IMG/VR virus record: IMGVR_UViG_3300044731_000467
Coordinates: 1 to 21,851 of that record
DNA length: 21,851 nt
Origin: a virus
Reading direction: 5' to 3' (one strand)
Shown here: positions 8,635 to 15,802 of the stretch, piece by piece
How the letters are laid out: every line of letters begins with the position of its first letter
Numbering within the stretch: the first letter of the stretch is position 1
Notes under the pieces: generated by a model
What the model was told of the DNA's origin: nothing
What the model saw: only the letters and a program-made list of their open reading frames with translations
The model's database searches: none
Position numbers and translations under genes: made by a program

Positions 8635-8915
8635 CCGACAAACTCTCACTAATCGAATCAATCGTCAACGAAAACGCCGTAGATTTTCGCCAAATCGTCA
8701 ACAAAGTTTTGTTGGAAAAACTCGCAATTCGTCTTGATGAACAATACCACGACGTAGCTAAGACTATGTTTGTTCTCTCAGAAGCTGAAGAAGATCTGGA
8801 AGAAGATGACACTGAGTCTGAAGATTACAACGAAGAAGGCGAAGAAGAAATGGAAGCCGACCTTGCCCCTGAAGGTGGCATTGACCGCATTCGTCGCAGC
8901 TCTGGAGCATACTAA
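8631..8915 (+). CDS. Small acidic protein, likely prohead core (gp67/gp68-like)
   Basis: A 94-residue protein with two parts. Residues 5-48 form an amphipathic helical segment (LIESIVNENAVDF, then VLLEKLAIRLDEQ) of the type seen at the N-terminus of T4-like prohead core proteins. Residues 51-74 are almost entirely Glu/Asp. The C-terminus ends GGIDRIRRSSGAY, which is basic. The tripeptide LSE before Ala (49-52) fits the (I/L)-x-E rule of the gp21 protease. Location between portal and protease and the acidic core-like composition support a scaffold-core role. The identity with T4 gp67 or gp68 specifically is inferred, not demonstrated. Confidence 0.72.
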   Translation: MTDKLSLIESIVNENAVDFRQIVNKVLLEKLAIRLDEQYHDVAKTMFVLSEAEEDLEEDDTESEDYNEEGEEEMEADLAPEGGIDRIRRSSGAY

Positions 8916-8918
8916 ACC

Positions 8919-9563
8919 ATGAAACTTATCACCGAACTAGTAGAAGACGTAAGATACATTCAAGAAGACGCCGCTGGCGGTGGTAAGGATTATTTCATTG
9001 AGGGCGTCTTTCTTCAGAGCGAAGTAAAGAACCGCAATGGTAGAGTATATCCTACTCTTACCATGATCAAAGAGTGCCGCCGTTACATCAAGGAATATGT
9101 TGACAAAGGTCGCGCTTTGGGTGAACTTAATCACCCGACTGGACCTACAGTCAACCTTGACCGTGTTTCACACATGGTTAAGAATTTGAATGAATCTGGT
9201 AGAGACATGATTGGTCGTGCCAAGATTTTAAACACCCCGATGGGAAATATTGTAAAAAATCTCATCAACGAAGGTGCTAAACTTGGCGTTTCCAGCCGTG
9301 GTATGGGTTCTCTCAAAGCACGCAACGGATACCAAGAAGTCCAAGAAGATTTTATGTTAGCCGCAATTGATATTGTTGCCGACCCCTCTGCTCCAAATGC
9401 ATTCGTAAACGGAATCATGGAAGGAAGAGAATGGGTTTGGGACAATGGAGTTTTGCGCGCCGAAGTTGTCGAAGGTTATCATAACACCATTAAAAAGAGC
9501 TCAAGCAGAAACCTTGAAAAAAACATGCTTAAGGTCTTTGGTCAATTCTTAAAAAGCATATGA
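8919..9563 (+). CDS. 21: Prohead maturation protease gp21
   Basis: Serine protease of the herpesvirus-assemblin-like fold that is packed in the prohead core. It cleaves scaffold and capsid precursors after (I/L)-x-E. It has 214 residues (T4: 212). Seen in order: FIEGVFLQSEVKNRNGRVYP (T4 YIEGIFMQAEVVNRNKRLYP), ALGELNHP with catalytic His72, GRAKIL, GVSSRGMGSL with the Ser125/Ser126 nucleophile site (T4 GVSSRGLGSL), and DIVADPSAPNAFV (T4 DAVWGPSAPDAWV). The N-terminal region also carries EDVRYIQEDA, a possible self-cleavage segment. The start lies 3 bases after the acidic core gene. The stop overlaps the next ATG by 4 bases. Confidence 0.96.
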   Translation: MKLITELVEDVRYIQEDAAGGGKDYFIEGVFLQSEVKNRNGRVYPTLTMIKECRRYIKEYVDKGRALGELNHPTGPTVNLDRVSHMVKNLNESGRDMIGRAKILNTPMGNIVKNLINEGAKLGVSSRGMGSLKARNGYQEVQEDFMLAAIDIVADPSAPNAFVNGIMEGREWVWDNGVLRAEVVEGYHNTIKKSSSRNLEKNMLKVFGQFLKSI

Positions 9564-10063
9564 GATCTTCAACCGTATCAGCCTTATACTATATTGCCGA
9601 GGCCGGTGGCTTCGGCAGTGGTACTTCAACCCCAAGCTCAGCAAGACCAACAACTTCAGTTGGTCCCAGCGTGTCTTCGTCAACTGGAAAGAAAAAAGTT
9701 TTTCCATTAATTGACCCATCCATAATGGGAAAAGAAAAGTTTCCAGACTTTGCCAGGGGTGCTGTAGAAACCATCGCCAAAGGTCCACGCTCTGCGTTTG
9801 GTCTTGCTGGTGATGCCAAGGGTGAAGCATTTTTAGCTACCACTGCTGGTGTATTGGCCGCAAAACAAGCTGCAAATCTTCCAAAGACATTTGAAAAAGA
9901 AACCCAAGCACAGCAAGAGGGTATTCGTAACATGACCAATGTTGCTAATTTTTACAAAGGCATTGGAGCCCAGCCAAGACCCCTACACGAACCCGATCAA
10001 CTTGGTCTATTGCAGACAATTTTGAAAAACTTTGGTGGAGCCTCTGGGCTTGCATCAAAGTAA
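9560..10063 (+). CDS. Unknown Ser/Gly/Ala-rich protein between protease and scaffold genes
   Basis: A 167-residue protein I do not recognise. Residues 15-45 are low-complexity Gly/Ser/Thr/Pro. The middle is Ala/Gly-rich (about 70-105, including AAKQAANLPKTFEKETQAQQ), and the end is LLQTILKNFGGASGLASK. No membrane segment, signal peptide or enzyme motif is evident. The N-terminus contains YIAEAGG, an (I/L)-x-E site at residues 12-14 that gp21 could cut. That fits a small internal or core protein of the head. It starts on the gp21 stop (ATGA), is co-oriented and sits inside the head-assembly block, so a virion or prohead role is plausible. Function is inference only. Confidence 0.7.
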   Translation: MRSSTVSALYYIAEAGGFGSGTSTPSSARPTTSVGPSVSSSTGKKKVFPLIDPSIMGKEKFPDFARGAVETIAKGPRSAFGLAGDAKGEAFLATTAGVLAAKQAANLPKTFEKETQAQQEGIRNMTNVANFYKGIGAQPRPLHEPDQLGLLQTILKNFGGASGLASK

Positions 10064-10101
10064 GTCGGTAATTAAATTTTAATACAAAAACTAAGAATTG
10101 A

Positions 10102-10108
10102 CTAAATA
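10102..10108 (+). promoter_or_regulatory. Late promoter motif before gene 22 (CTAAATA)
   Basis: CTAAATA lies in the 66-base non-coding gap before the scaffold gene, 21 bases ahead of its ATG. A clear ribosome site AAAGGAA follows at 10118-10124. Confidence 0.7.
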
Positions 10109-10129
10109 ATAAAGCACAAAGGAACTCAT

Positions 10130-11116
10130 ATGAGCGACCCAGTAACAAACGAATACCTAATGAATATTATCAAAGAAAATGTGGGAATGCCAGTACACGA
10201 CTCCAACATGAAGGGCGCATTTGCTTCTAACGGAGCAACTCCCGTTCTTCCCGGTTCTATCGCAACTCCACAGACTGCCATGATGAACCAAGCCACCCTT
10301 CGTCCCCAAGGTGCCGCTGCTGCAACAATTGCACAAAATGCTGCTGCCCAAGGAGAAGAAGAAGAAGAAGACGAGACTGACATGCAAGAAGCAATAGCAT
10401 TCGAAGCCAGCCTTCGTTCACTGCTTTCTGAAGTCAATGTTTCTGAAAGCTTCTTTGTCCAAGCCAAGACACTTTTTGAAGCCGCTGTCGATACCAAGCT
10501 CAAGGCAATCGCCGAAGAGATTGCTCCGGCTCTTCAAGAAGAGTTTGAAGGCAAAGTCGGTGAAATCACCGTCACTTTGACCGAAAAGATCGATGACTAT
10601 CTTGACTATGTCGTAGAAGAATGGATGCAAGAAAACAAACTGTCAGTTGAAACTGGCATCAAGTCAACTCTTGCTGAGAACTTCATTCTTGGCCTCAAGA
10701 AGCTCTTTGAGATGCACTATGTTGATGTCCCCGCCGAGAAGTACAACGTTCTTGACGGCCTATACGAGCAATCCAACAAGCTTCAGGGCGACCTAAACGA
10801 AGTCATCCATGAAAACATGCGTCTTCGCAAGGATCTTCTTATCTCTGAGTGCGCCGGAATTTTTGTCAACGAGACAAAGGATATGGCTGACACCCAAGTA
10901 GAAAAGCTTGCTTCCTTGGTTGAAAATATTGAATTCAACTCAATCGAAGATTACAAGACTAAACTGCTCACCCTAAAGGAACACTACTTAGGGCAGAGAG
11001 TAGCCATTCCAGAGCAGCCAGTGCCGGAAATGACTTTCAGTTCAGTACCTAGCGTTCCAACAACTCTCGTAGAGAGTTACGCCAGCACATTGAATAGACT
11101 GGCTAAGAAAGTTTAA
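10130..11116 (+). CDS. 22: Prohead core scaffolding protein gp22
   Basis: Main internal scaffold on which the capsid shell assembles. gp21 later digests it to peptides that leave or stay in the head. It has 328 residues against 269 in T4. The conserved part begins around residue 155 with LDYVVEEWMQENKLSVETGIKS (T4 LAKEWLAENKLAVDKGIKA). It continues with LGLKKLFEMHYVDVPAE (T4 GLKELFVEHNVVVPEE), a long coiled-coil stretch, and VEKLASLVENIEF (T4 REKVSALVEGMDY). The last residues ATLNRLAKKV-like (STLNRLAKKV here) echo T4 SVYAKVASRF. The extra N-terminal 90 residues are Ala/Gln-rich followed by a Glu run (bases about 10351-10374). It is preceded by a late motif and a good ribosome site. Confidence 0.93.
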   Translation: MSDPVTNEYLMNIIKENVGMPVHDSNMKGAFASNGATPVLPGSIATPQTAMMNQATLRPQGAAAATIAQNAAAQGEEEEEDETDMQEAIAFEASLRSLLSEVNVSESFFVQAKTLFEAAVDTKLKAIAEEIAPALQEEFEGKVGEITVTLTEKIDDYLDYVVEEWMQENKLSVETGIKSTLAENFILGLKKLFEMHYVDVPAEKYNVLDGLYEQSNKLQGDLNEVIHENMRLRKDLLISECAGIFVNETKDMADTQVEKLASLVENIEFNSIEDYKTKLLTLKEHYLGQRVAIPEQPVPEMTFSSVPSVPTTLVESYASTLNRLAKKV

Positions 11117-11123
11117 ATTTTTA

Positions 11124-11130
11124 CTAAATA
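11124..11130 (+). promoter_or_regulatory. Late promoter motif before gene 23 (CTAAATA)
   Basis: CTAAATA sits just after the gene 22 stop and 28 bases before the gene 23 ATG. The strong ribosome site AGGAGAT follows at 11143-11149. A dedicated promoter with a strong ribosome site suits the most abundant virion protein. Confidence 0.72.
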
Positions 11131-11158
11131 ATTACAATCCACAGGAGATATAACTAAA

Positions 11159-12586
11159 ATGAGCTTTAGAGACGAAACCCCATATGACATTCTCACTGAA
11201 AAGTGGAATCCCGTGCTTAAGCACGATGCGCTTCCCTCAATCGGTGACGAGTGGAAATCAAAAGTTACCGCAGTTCTGCTTGAGAATCAAGAGCAGTCCA
11301 TGCGCGACCAGTACCTCACCGAGAACATGACAACCGGTAGCGACATCGGTAACGTAGTTGCTACAACTGCTGCTGGTGGTCTGCGCGGATATGACCCAAT
11401 CCTCATCAGCTTGGTTCGTCGCGCTATGCCAAACCTCATGGCTTACGACATCTGCGGCGTTCAGCCAATGACTGCTCCAACTGGCCTCATCTTCGCGATG
11501 CGTGCTAAGTACGGCGACAGCTCAATCAACGCTATCACCAACGAAGCTCAGTTCCAAGAGCCCGATGCTCGCTTCTCAGGCGTAAGCGGTGCATCAGGTG
11601 GCTTTACCGCAGCAGGCGGCACTTCACCAAGCGCAATTGGTGTTAACCCAACTGCAACATCTGCAGCATTCACCAGCGGCAAAAACCTTGCCACTTTCAC
11701 TGGTCTTCGCGCACAGCTCACCTCAAACGGTGAAAACCTCAGCTACGATGCAGGTTCAACTGCTACCAACGTACTGAACAAGATGTCTTTCACCATCGAC
11801 CGTGTCGCAGTAGCAGCCGCAACCCGCGCTCTGTCTGCAGGCTACACCGTTGAATTGGCACAAGACCTCAAGGCTGTTCACGGTCTTGACGCTGAAGCCG
11901 AACTCGCTAATCTTCTCAGCACAGAAATTCTTGCTGAAATCAACCGCGAGATCGTCCGCAGCATCTACTGGGTTGCCCGTGCAGGATCTCAGCAAACTGA
12001 CATCACTGGCGCAGGAACCTATAACCTCGACCTCGACTCCGATGGTCGTTGGTCAGCCGAGCGCTTCCGTGGTCTGGTCTTCCAGATTGAACGTGAGTGC
12101 AATGCAATTGCCAAGGAGACTCGCCGTGGTAAGGGTAACTTCGTCATCGTCTCAAGCGATGTCGCATCAGCCCTCGCTATGTCAGGCTTCCTCAACCTCT
12201 CACCCGCACTAAACACACAACTCGCAGTCGATGACACTGGCAGCACCTTTGCTGGTCTCTTGAACGGTAAGCTCCGTGTTTACATCGATCCTTATTCTCA
12301 GCTCGGCGTTAACTTCTTCTGCGCTGGTTATAAGGGCGAGTCACCGTATGATGCAGGTATCTTCTACTGCCCATACGTTCCTCTCCAAATGATGAGAGCT
12401 ATCGATCCCGCTACCTTCCAACCCCGTATCGCGTTCAAGACCCGTTACGGCATGGTTGCCAACCCATACGTTCTGAAGACTGACGGAACCCCCTACGGTT
12501 CTGACTTCACCACTCAGAGCGGAGCTAACCAATACTACCGCCTCACCGCAGTAACTGGTCTCCACGGCAACACCTACGGATCCTAA
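11159..12586 (+). CDS. 23: Major capsid protein gp23 (precursor)
   Basis: HK97-fold shell protein of the head. It has 475 residues; the T4 precursor has 521. Matches in order: the N-terminal propeptide ILTEKWNPVL and AVLLENQEQ (T4 LLNKWKPLL and KIFENQEKD), VRRAMPNLMAYDICGVQPM (T4 VRRAIPNLIAFDICGVQPM), ELAQDLKAVHGLDAEAEL (T4 ELAQDLRAVHGMDADAEL), EINREIVR, GKLRVYIDPYSQ, GYKGESPYDAGIFYCPYVPL and FQPRIAFKTRYGM. The LTE at 53-55 aligns with the T4 maturation cut (FLTE before Ala66), so mature protein probably begins at Asn56. The segment near 130-185, Gly/Ala/Ser/Thr-rich, replaces the longer T4 insertion region. Synonymous sites are visibly richer in C than in neighbouring genes, as expected for high expression. 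Confidence 0.98.
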   Translation: MSFRDETPYDILTEKWNPVLKHDALPSIGDEWKSKVTAVLLENQEQSMRDQYLTENMTTGSDIGNVVATTAAGGLRGYDPILISLVRRAMPNLMAYDICGVQPMTAPTGLIFAMRAKYGDSSINAITNEAQFQEPDARFSGVSGASGGFTAAGGTSPSAIGVNPTATSAAFTSGKNLATFTGLRAQLTSNGENLSYDAGSTATNVLNKMSFTIDRVAVAAATRALSAGYTVELAQDLKAVHGLDAEAELANLLSTEILAEINREIVRSIYWVARAGSQQTDITGAGTYNLDLDSDGRWSAERFRGLVFQIERECNAIAKETRRGKGNFVIVSSDVASALAMSGFLNLSPALNTQLAVDDTGSTFAGLLNGKLRVYIDPYSQLGVNFFCAGYKGESPYDAGIFYCPYVPLQMMRAIDPATFQPRIAFKTRYGMVANPYVLKTDGTPYGSDFTTQSGANQYYRLTAVTGLHGNTYGS

Positions 12587-12610
12587 TCCTAGGTAAGGTT
12601 AAGTAAAACA

Positions 12611-12643
12611 AAAAACCCTCGGGCTAAACACCCGAGGGTTTTT
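12611..12643. terminator. Bidirectional rho-independent terminator between gene 23 and the minus-strand operon
   Basis: A perfect 13-bp inverted repeat (12611-12623 with 12631-12643) with a 7-base loop CTAAACA. The core is CCCTCGGG against CCCGAGGG. The left arm begins with five A and the right arm ends with five T, so it reads as a GC stem plus U-tract on either strand. It lies between convergent genes and should stop gene 23 transcripts going right and gp3-like transcripts going left. Confidence 0.95.
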
Positions 12644-12664
12644 CATTTGTTAAATTTTTTTAAA

Positions 12665-13147
12665 TTAATCAATGCGATAATGTGAATAAGTAAATCTAAC
12701 AGTAGAAGTCACTGGGTTGGTATCGCTGATATCTGATCTAAAATTAAGTGCGCTAAGGTCTGTTGGTATTACATTATAAAAAGTAAAATTTCGATTAGAC
12801 AGAGGGTAGTAATTTGATTTTAAAATTTGTAAGTTAGCTGTAGTAGCCCAAGACGAATAATTACTGCCTTCTTTGTCGTTATCAATATTACCTATAGATT
12901 TCATCCAATCATAAATGCTTTTCCAGTTATCAATGTTTTCATCTACAATAAAGTTTAATTCTAATGGATTAAAATTAAATGTGTTTACTGAAATTGGAAT
13001 CTGGACACCCAAAGCTGTTGGCTGAGGCTGTACGTTCATAGCTAAGCCCGGGACCGCCACTTGTTGGCCAAATAATTTAAGTTTATCGTCTCCGCGATCT
13101 ATCGTAAAATTATAGCAATTTGAAAATAATGGATTAATGTTTGTCAT
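12665..13147 (-). CDS. 3: gp3-like tail completion protein of the tail-tube fold family
   Basis: A 160-residue protein with the pattern of T4-like tube-fold proteins. The N-terminus is YNFTIDRG, then VAVPGLAMNV (the LPG-type turn), IPISVNTFNFNPLELNFIVDE (strand) and NWKSIYDWMKSIGN (helix) at about 74-87, closing with STVRFTYSHYRID. Gene 3 protein in T4 terminates the tail tube, and a gp3 gene directly after gene 23 on the opposite strand is, to my recollection, common in marine T4-like phages. It could instead be another gp19/gp54-type tube protein, because the fold is shared. The start overlaps the stop of the upstream gene by 4 bases (ATGA), so the two are co-translated. It ends shortly before the shared terminator. 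Confidence 0.68.
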   Translation of the reverse strand: MTNINPLFSNCYNFTIDRGDDKLKLFGQQVAVPGLAMNVQPQPTALGVQIPISVNTFNFNPLELNFIVDENIDNWKSIYDWMKSIGNIDNDKEGSNYSSWATTANLQILKSNYYPLSNRNFTFYNVIPTDLSALNFRSDISDTNPVTSTVRFTYSHYRID

Positions 13148-13776
13148 TTCAAATAATCTTCTGGATTGTCTGACCAGCTTTTGGGATCTTTAATATCACC
13201 GTCTGGTGTATAAGGCATTTTTAATTCTTCTTTTTTAAACTTACGTTTCTTCTTGGGTTTCTTTTCGGCTTCAGTTTCTTTTTCCCACAATTTATTTATT
13301 TCTTCTTCCTCAATTAAGTCTTCTTCTTCGATTTCTTCAAAATCGATATGACTGTCTTCGTATAATTCTTGTAAAAAGTTTACGAAATGAGTATCAGAAA
13401 ACAAAGTCCAAGCAATGTCAAGTGCATCGCCATCTTCTTCAAGTTCAGCAGTTACTATTCCACCAGTCTGTCCTTCCATAAACGACAGGTAGGCATCATA
13501 CATCTTGAGTATATCTTCTGACGGTTCGGACATATACATGATGTAATCTTTTAATACAGTAATTGCTTTTTCTTTAATGTTTGCCAGATACGAGGTTAAA
13601 CGCAAACATTCAATGACATGTCCTTCTTCGTTGGTTGTAGTATAAATTACAATTTTTGCGGGATTGGAGAGGACAACTTCCGTATCATTATCTATTACGA
13701 CAGAAACTACTTCTTCACCTGATGAAAACTTCACAACACGAATAGACGATGAAGCTTGGTCTTTATTTTTTTCCAT
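13144..13776 (-). CDS. Conserved acidic protein with an Sm-like N-terminal domain (putative)
   Basis: A 210-residue protein of unknown role. Residues 12-60 read as short strands with a glycine turn (IRVVKFSSGEEVVSVV, then VVLSNPAKIVIY), resembling the Sm/Hfq-type beta barrel that occurs in hypothetical proteins of marine T4-like phages. Residues 64-100 are helical (KEKAITVLKDYIMYM). Then comes a strongly acidic stretch (about 138-160), a Lys/Arg cluster (172-183) and a polar tail. No nuclease or membrane motifs are seen. It has a strong ribosome site (GAGGAGG in mRNA sense, about 13780-13786) and its own late motif, and it overlaps the gp3-like gene. RNA binding or regulation would be an inference from the fold guess; a structural-chaperone role cannot be excluded. 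Confidence 0.7.
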   Translation of the reverse strand: MEKNKDQASSSIRVVKFSSGEEVVSVVIDNDTEVVLSNPAKIVIYTTTNEEGHVIECLRLTSYLANIKEKAITVLKDYIMYMSEPSEDILKMYDAYLSFMEGQTGGIVTAELEEDGDALDIAWTLFSDTHFVNFLQELYEDSHIDFEEIEEEDLIEEEEINKLWEKETEAEKKPKKKRKFKKEELKMPYTPDGDIKDPKSWSDNPEDYLK

Positions 13777-13791
13777 GCTTCCTCCTCACTA

Positions 13792-13799
13792 TATTTATG
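13792..13799 (-). promoter_or_regulatory. Late promoter motif for the Sm-like and gp3-like genes (CATAAATA)
   Basis: On the minus strand CATAAATA, one base off the T4 late octamer, ends 15 bases before the ATG at 13776. That is the same spacing as the elements before genes 18 and 20. It lies in the 34-base gap after uvsW. Confidence 0.6.
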
Positions 13800-13810
13800 G
13801 TTGTGGGTTT

Positions 13811-15307
13811 TTATAATTTGATCTTAAAAACTTTATAATCAAATTTTTCTTTGTCGTAGATCTTCAGTCTTTGTTCAAAGTGTTTTAGTACATGGTTTTT
13901 GTAACTTTTCCATGAAAGGTCATCAACAATGTCAAACACCTTTAAGGTCTTTTTAGTGGCTGAGGTTCTCAGTCCTCTTCCAATGCTCTGTAGTAGTCTA
14001 ATAATTGATTTAGTGGGATGTGCAAATATGATGTTGTCAAGGTGGACAATGTTGATCCCGGTGCTCGTAGTACCGAAAGAAGCGACAAGTATTGCGTCTG
14101 TTTCTTTGTCAATGATTTTTCTGATTGCTTCTCTATTTTCTGCATCAGTTTTCCCCGAAATGAAATAAACTTTCTTACTGGGATACTTGGCTTGTATGAG
14201 GTCATATAATGGCTTTCCGTGTCGTTCCACATAGTTAAACAATACTAAAGTATTACCTTTAGTTTCACCACAAAGTTTGGCAATAAACTCGTTTCTAGCG
14301 TGGCAGTCTACCAAGAATCCGGTCTCCTCTTGGTATTTGGCTTTCTTTAGTCGGTCGCGGGAGGTATCGTCGTAATCCAGTTTTATACAGTCTATAGCCA
14401 GCCTAGCGAGGACTCCTTGACCAATTAGCCCTTTGGTCGTAATAAACTGTACGGAAGCCCCTAGGGTGCCTTCTATGGACAATTTATGGGCCATAGTTTG
14501 GTCTAGGGTGCCCGTAGTTCCCAACCTAAACCATGCTTTGGTCAATTTTTTACCAATATTAACCAAAGAGTCAGCTTTTACCAGATGGCATTCATCAAAA
14601 ATTACAGCATCAAACTGATCAAACCATTGTTTAGGAAGTTTATATACGGACTGCCAAGTGGATACAATTATTGGTTTATGTGTGTCCTTTTCCTTGCCTG
14701 CAGTAATTTTATGTAAATATTTGGTAACTGACCAAGATTTATCATTTTTTGAATAGTCAAAAAAGTCAGCCTCCATCTGTTGTACTAGCCCCACAGTGGG
14801 AACCAATAATAAAATTTTCTTAGGTGCTTGCACGAAAAATCTTAACAGATATCGAATAATTAAATAAATGATCAATGATTTTCCGCTTCCTGTTGGGGAA
14901 ACAATCACTGATCTACTTTGGTTAAGAGCATGGATAACAGCTCTTTTTTGGTGACTATGTGCTACCGCTTTGTTCTTTTTTACGGTAACATTTAAAGATT
15001 CAAAAAACTGATCAAAACTATAATCAGTCATGTCAATGTTTTTTAAATCTTTTTCATCAAATAACAAGTAATAATTTCTTTCTTCACAAAACTTTTGCAA
15101 GTAAGTCTTTAGACCTCTAGGCAAAGTTGAACTATTAATTTCGTATAATTTAATTTTGCCATCCCATATACGGGACTTGTAAAGTGGCATATACTCTGCA
15201 CCAGGAACTTTAAATGAAAAATATGAGCGAAGTTCACGTTTTACTGAATCTTCACAATCAATTTTATATTTGGTTTGATCCTCTGCGGACGCTATAATAG
15301 TATACAC
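13811..15307 (-). CDS. uvsW: UvsW-type ATP-dependent DNA helicase/translocase
   Basis: SF2 helicase that unwinds R-loops and branch-migrates recombination forks. In T4 it shifts the phage from origin-dependent to recombination-dependent replication. The 498-residue product (T4 about 503) has the N-terminal domain YKIDCED-SVKRELRSYFSF (T4 VRIDCEESTFHELRDFFSF) and RIWDGKIKL (T4 GNWDGRIRL). Helicase motifs follow: I PTGSGKS (138-144), Ia VPTVGLVQQM, II DECH (238-241), III GTTGT (263-267), V ASFGTTSTGI and VI QSIGRGLR (440-447). The start is a GTG at 15307. A TAG directly precedes it, so it cannot extend, and the protein N-terminus aligns with T4. It lies 19 bases after uvsY, with its own late motif. 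Confidence 0.96.
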   Translation of the reverse strand: MYTIIASAEDQTKYKIDCEDSVKRELRSYFSFKVPGAEYMPLYKSRIWDGKIKLYEINSSTLPRGLKTYLQKFCEERNYYLLFDEKDLKNIDMTDYSFDQFFESLNVTVKKNKAVAHSHQKRAVIHALNQSRSVIVSPTGSGKSLIIYLIIRYLLRFFVQAPKKILLLVPTVGLVQQMEADFFDYSKNDKSWSVTKYLHKITAGKEKDTHKPIIVSTWQSVYKLPKQWFDQFDAVIFDECHLVKADSLVNIGKKLTKAWFRLGTTGTLDQTMAHKLSIEGTLGASVQFITTKGLIGQGVLARLAIDCIKLDYDDTSRDRLKKAKYQEETGFLVDCHARNEFIAKLCGETKGNTLVLFNYVERHGKPLYDLIQAKYPSKKVYFISGKTDAENREAIRKIIDKETDAILVASFGTTSTGINIVHLDNIIFAHPTKSIIRLLQSIGRGLRTSATKKTLKVFDIVDDLSWKSYKNHVLKHFEQRLKIYDKEKFDYKVFKIKL

Positions 15308-15314
15308 CTAAAAA

Positions 15315-15321
15315 TATTTAG
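15315..15321 (-). promoter_or_regulatory. Late promoter motif directly before uvsW (CTAAATA)
   Basis: Minus-strand CTAAATA in the 19-base gap between uvsY and uvsW, ending only 7 bases before the GTG start. T4 uvsW is a late gene, so a late element here is expected. The initiation site predicted from late-promoter spacing falls almost on the start codon, implying a leaderless or near-leaderless late mRNA, or use of this gene mainly on read-through transcripts. Confidence 0.55.
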
Positions 15322-15326
15322 GGGTA

Positions 15327-15764
15327 TCAAGAAATGCCATTTACAAGTTTGTTCCAATCGATAGCAGACTTAATGGCATAATTACGGTTAGAAAGAACTT
15401 TTAAAAAGTCTTCAACCATTTTAATTTTTATTTCAAGAATGTTAAGATCAGTTTTAATTTTAAGCAGTGTAGGATCTGCATCCATGAATTTGTCTAGTGC
15501 GGTTTTTAATACGTCTAACTCAAAGGGATCTTCTTGCCACTGTTCCAATTCTTCCTTTGATGCTTTCCCGCTGTATATTTTCCACTTACGAAGTTTCATT
15601 ATGGCAAATGCATTTTGTAACTTTTGGTATTCTATTCTAAGATCTGCATGGATAGAGAGGTACTTTCCATGTATTGCAGGAGTCCTTAAGGCTTCTTTAG
15701 CTAACTCTGTAGAGTCTATTAAAGAATCCTTTTTAAGTTCTTCTTTAAGGGTTTCTAGATTCAT
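15327..15764 (-). CDS. uvsY: UvsY recombination mediator
   Basis: Hexameric mediator that helps the UvsX recombinase replace single-stranded-DNA-binding protein on ssDNA. It has 145 residues (T4: 137). The N-terminus MNLETLKEELKKDSLIDST matches T4 MRLEDLQEELKKDVFIDST, followed by a conserved EA at the same spacing. The middle LRKWKIYSGKAS corresponds to the T4 KARLDYYSGRGD region, and the end SNRNYAIKSAIDW to T4 KSRGFAIKHIQDM. Highly charged and helical, with no membrane segment. The start at 15764 is fixed by the T4 alignment, although no ribosome site is visible. It is the first gene after a sigma70-like promoter and precedes uvsW, as in T4. Confidence 0.93.
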   Translation of the reverse strand: MNLETLKEELKKDSLIDSTELAKEALRTPAIHGKYLSIHADLRIEYQKLQNAFAIMKLRKWKIYSGKASKEELEQWQEDPFELDVLKTALDKFMDADPTLLKIKTDLNILEIKIKMVEDFLKVLSNRNYAIKSAIDWNKLVNGIS

Positions 15765-15773
15765 TATAAGTAT

Positions 15774-15802
15774 ACTATAGAGTACTTTAAAAGAGTTGTC
15801 AA
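15774..15802 (-). promoter_or_regulatory. Sigma70-type promoter for uvsY (minus strand)
   Basis: On the minus strand TTGACA (15802-15797), a 17-base spacer and TATAGT (15779-15774). This is a consensus -35 and a one-mismatch -10 at ideal spacing. The predicted start is about 15767, only a few bases before the uvsY ATG. That fits the missing ribosome site and suggests a leaderless early transcript. Confidence 0.75.
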
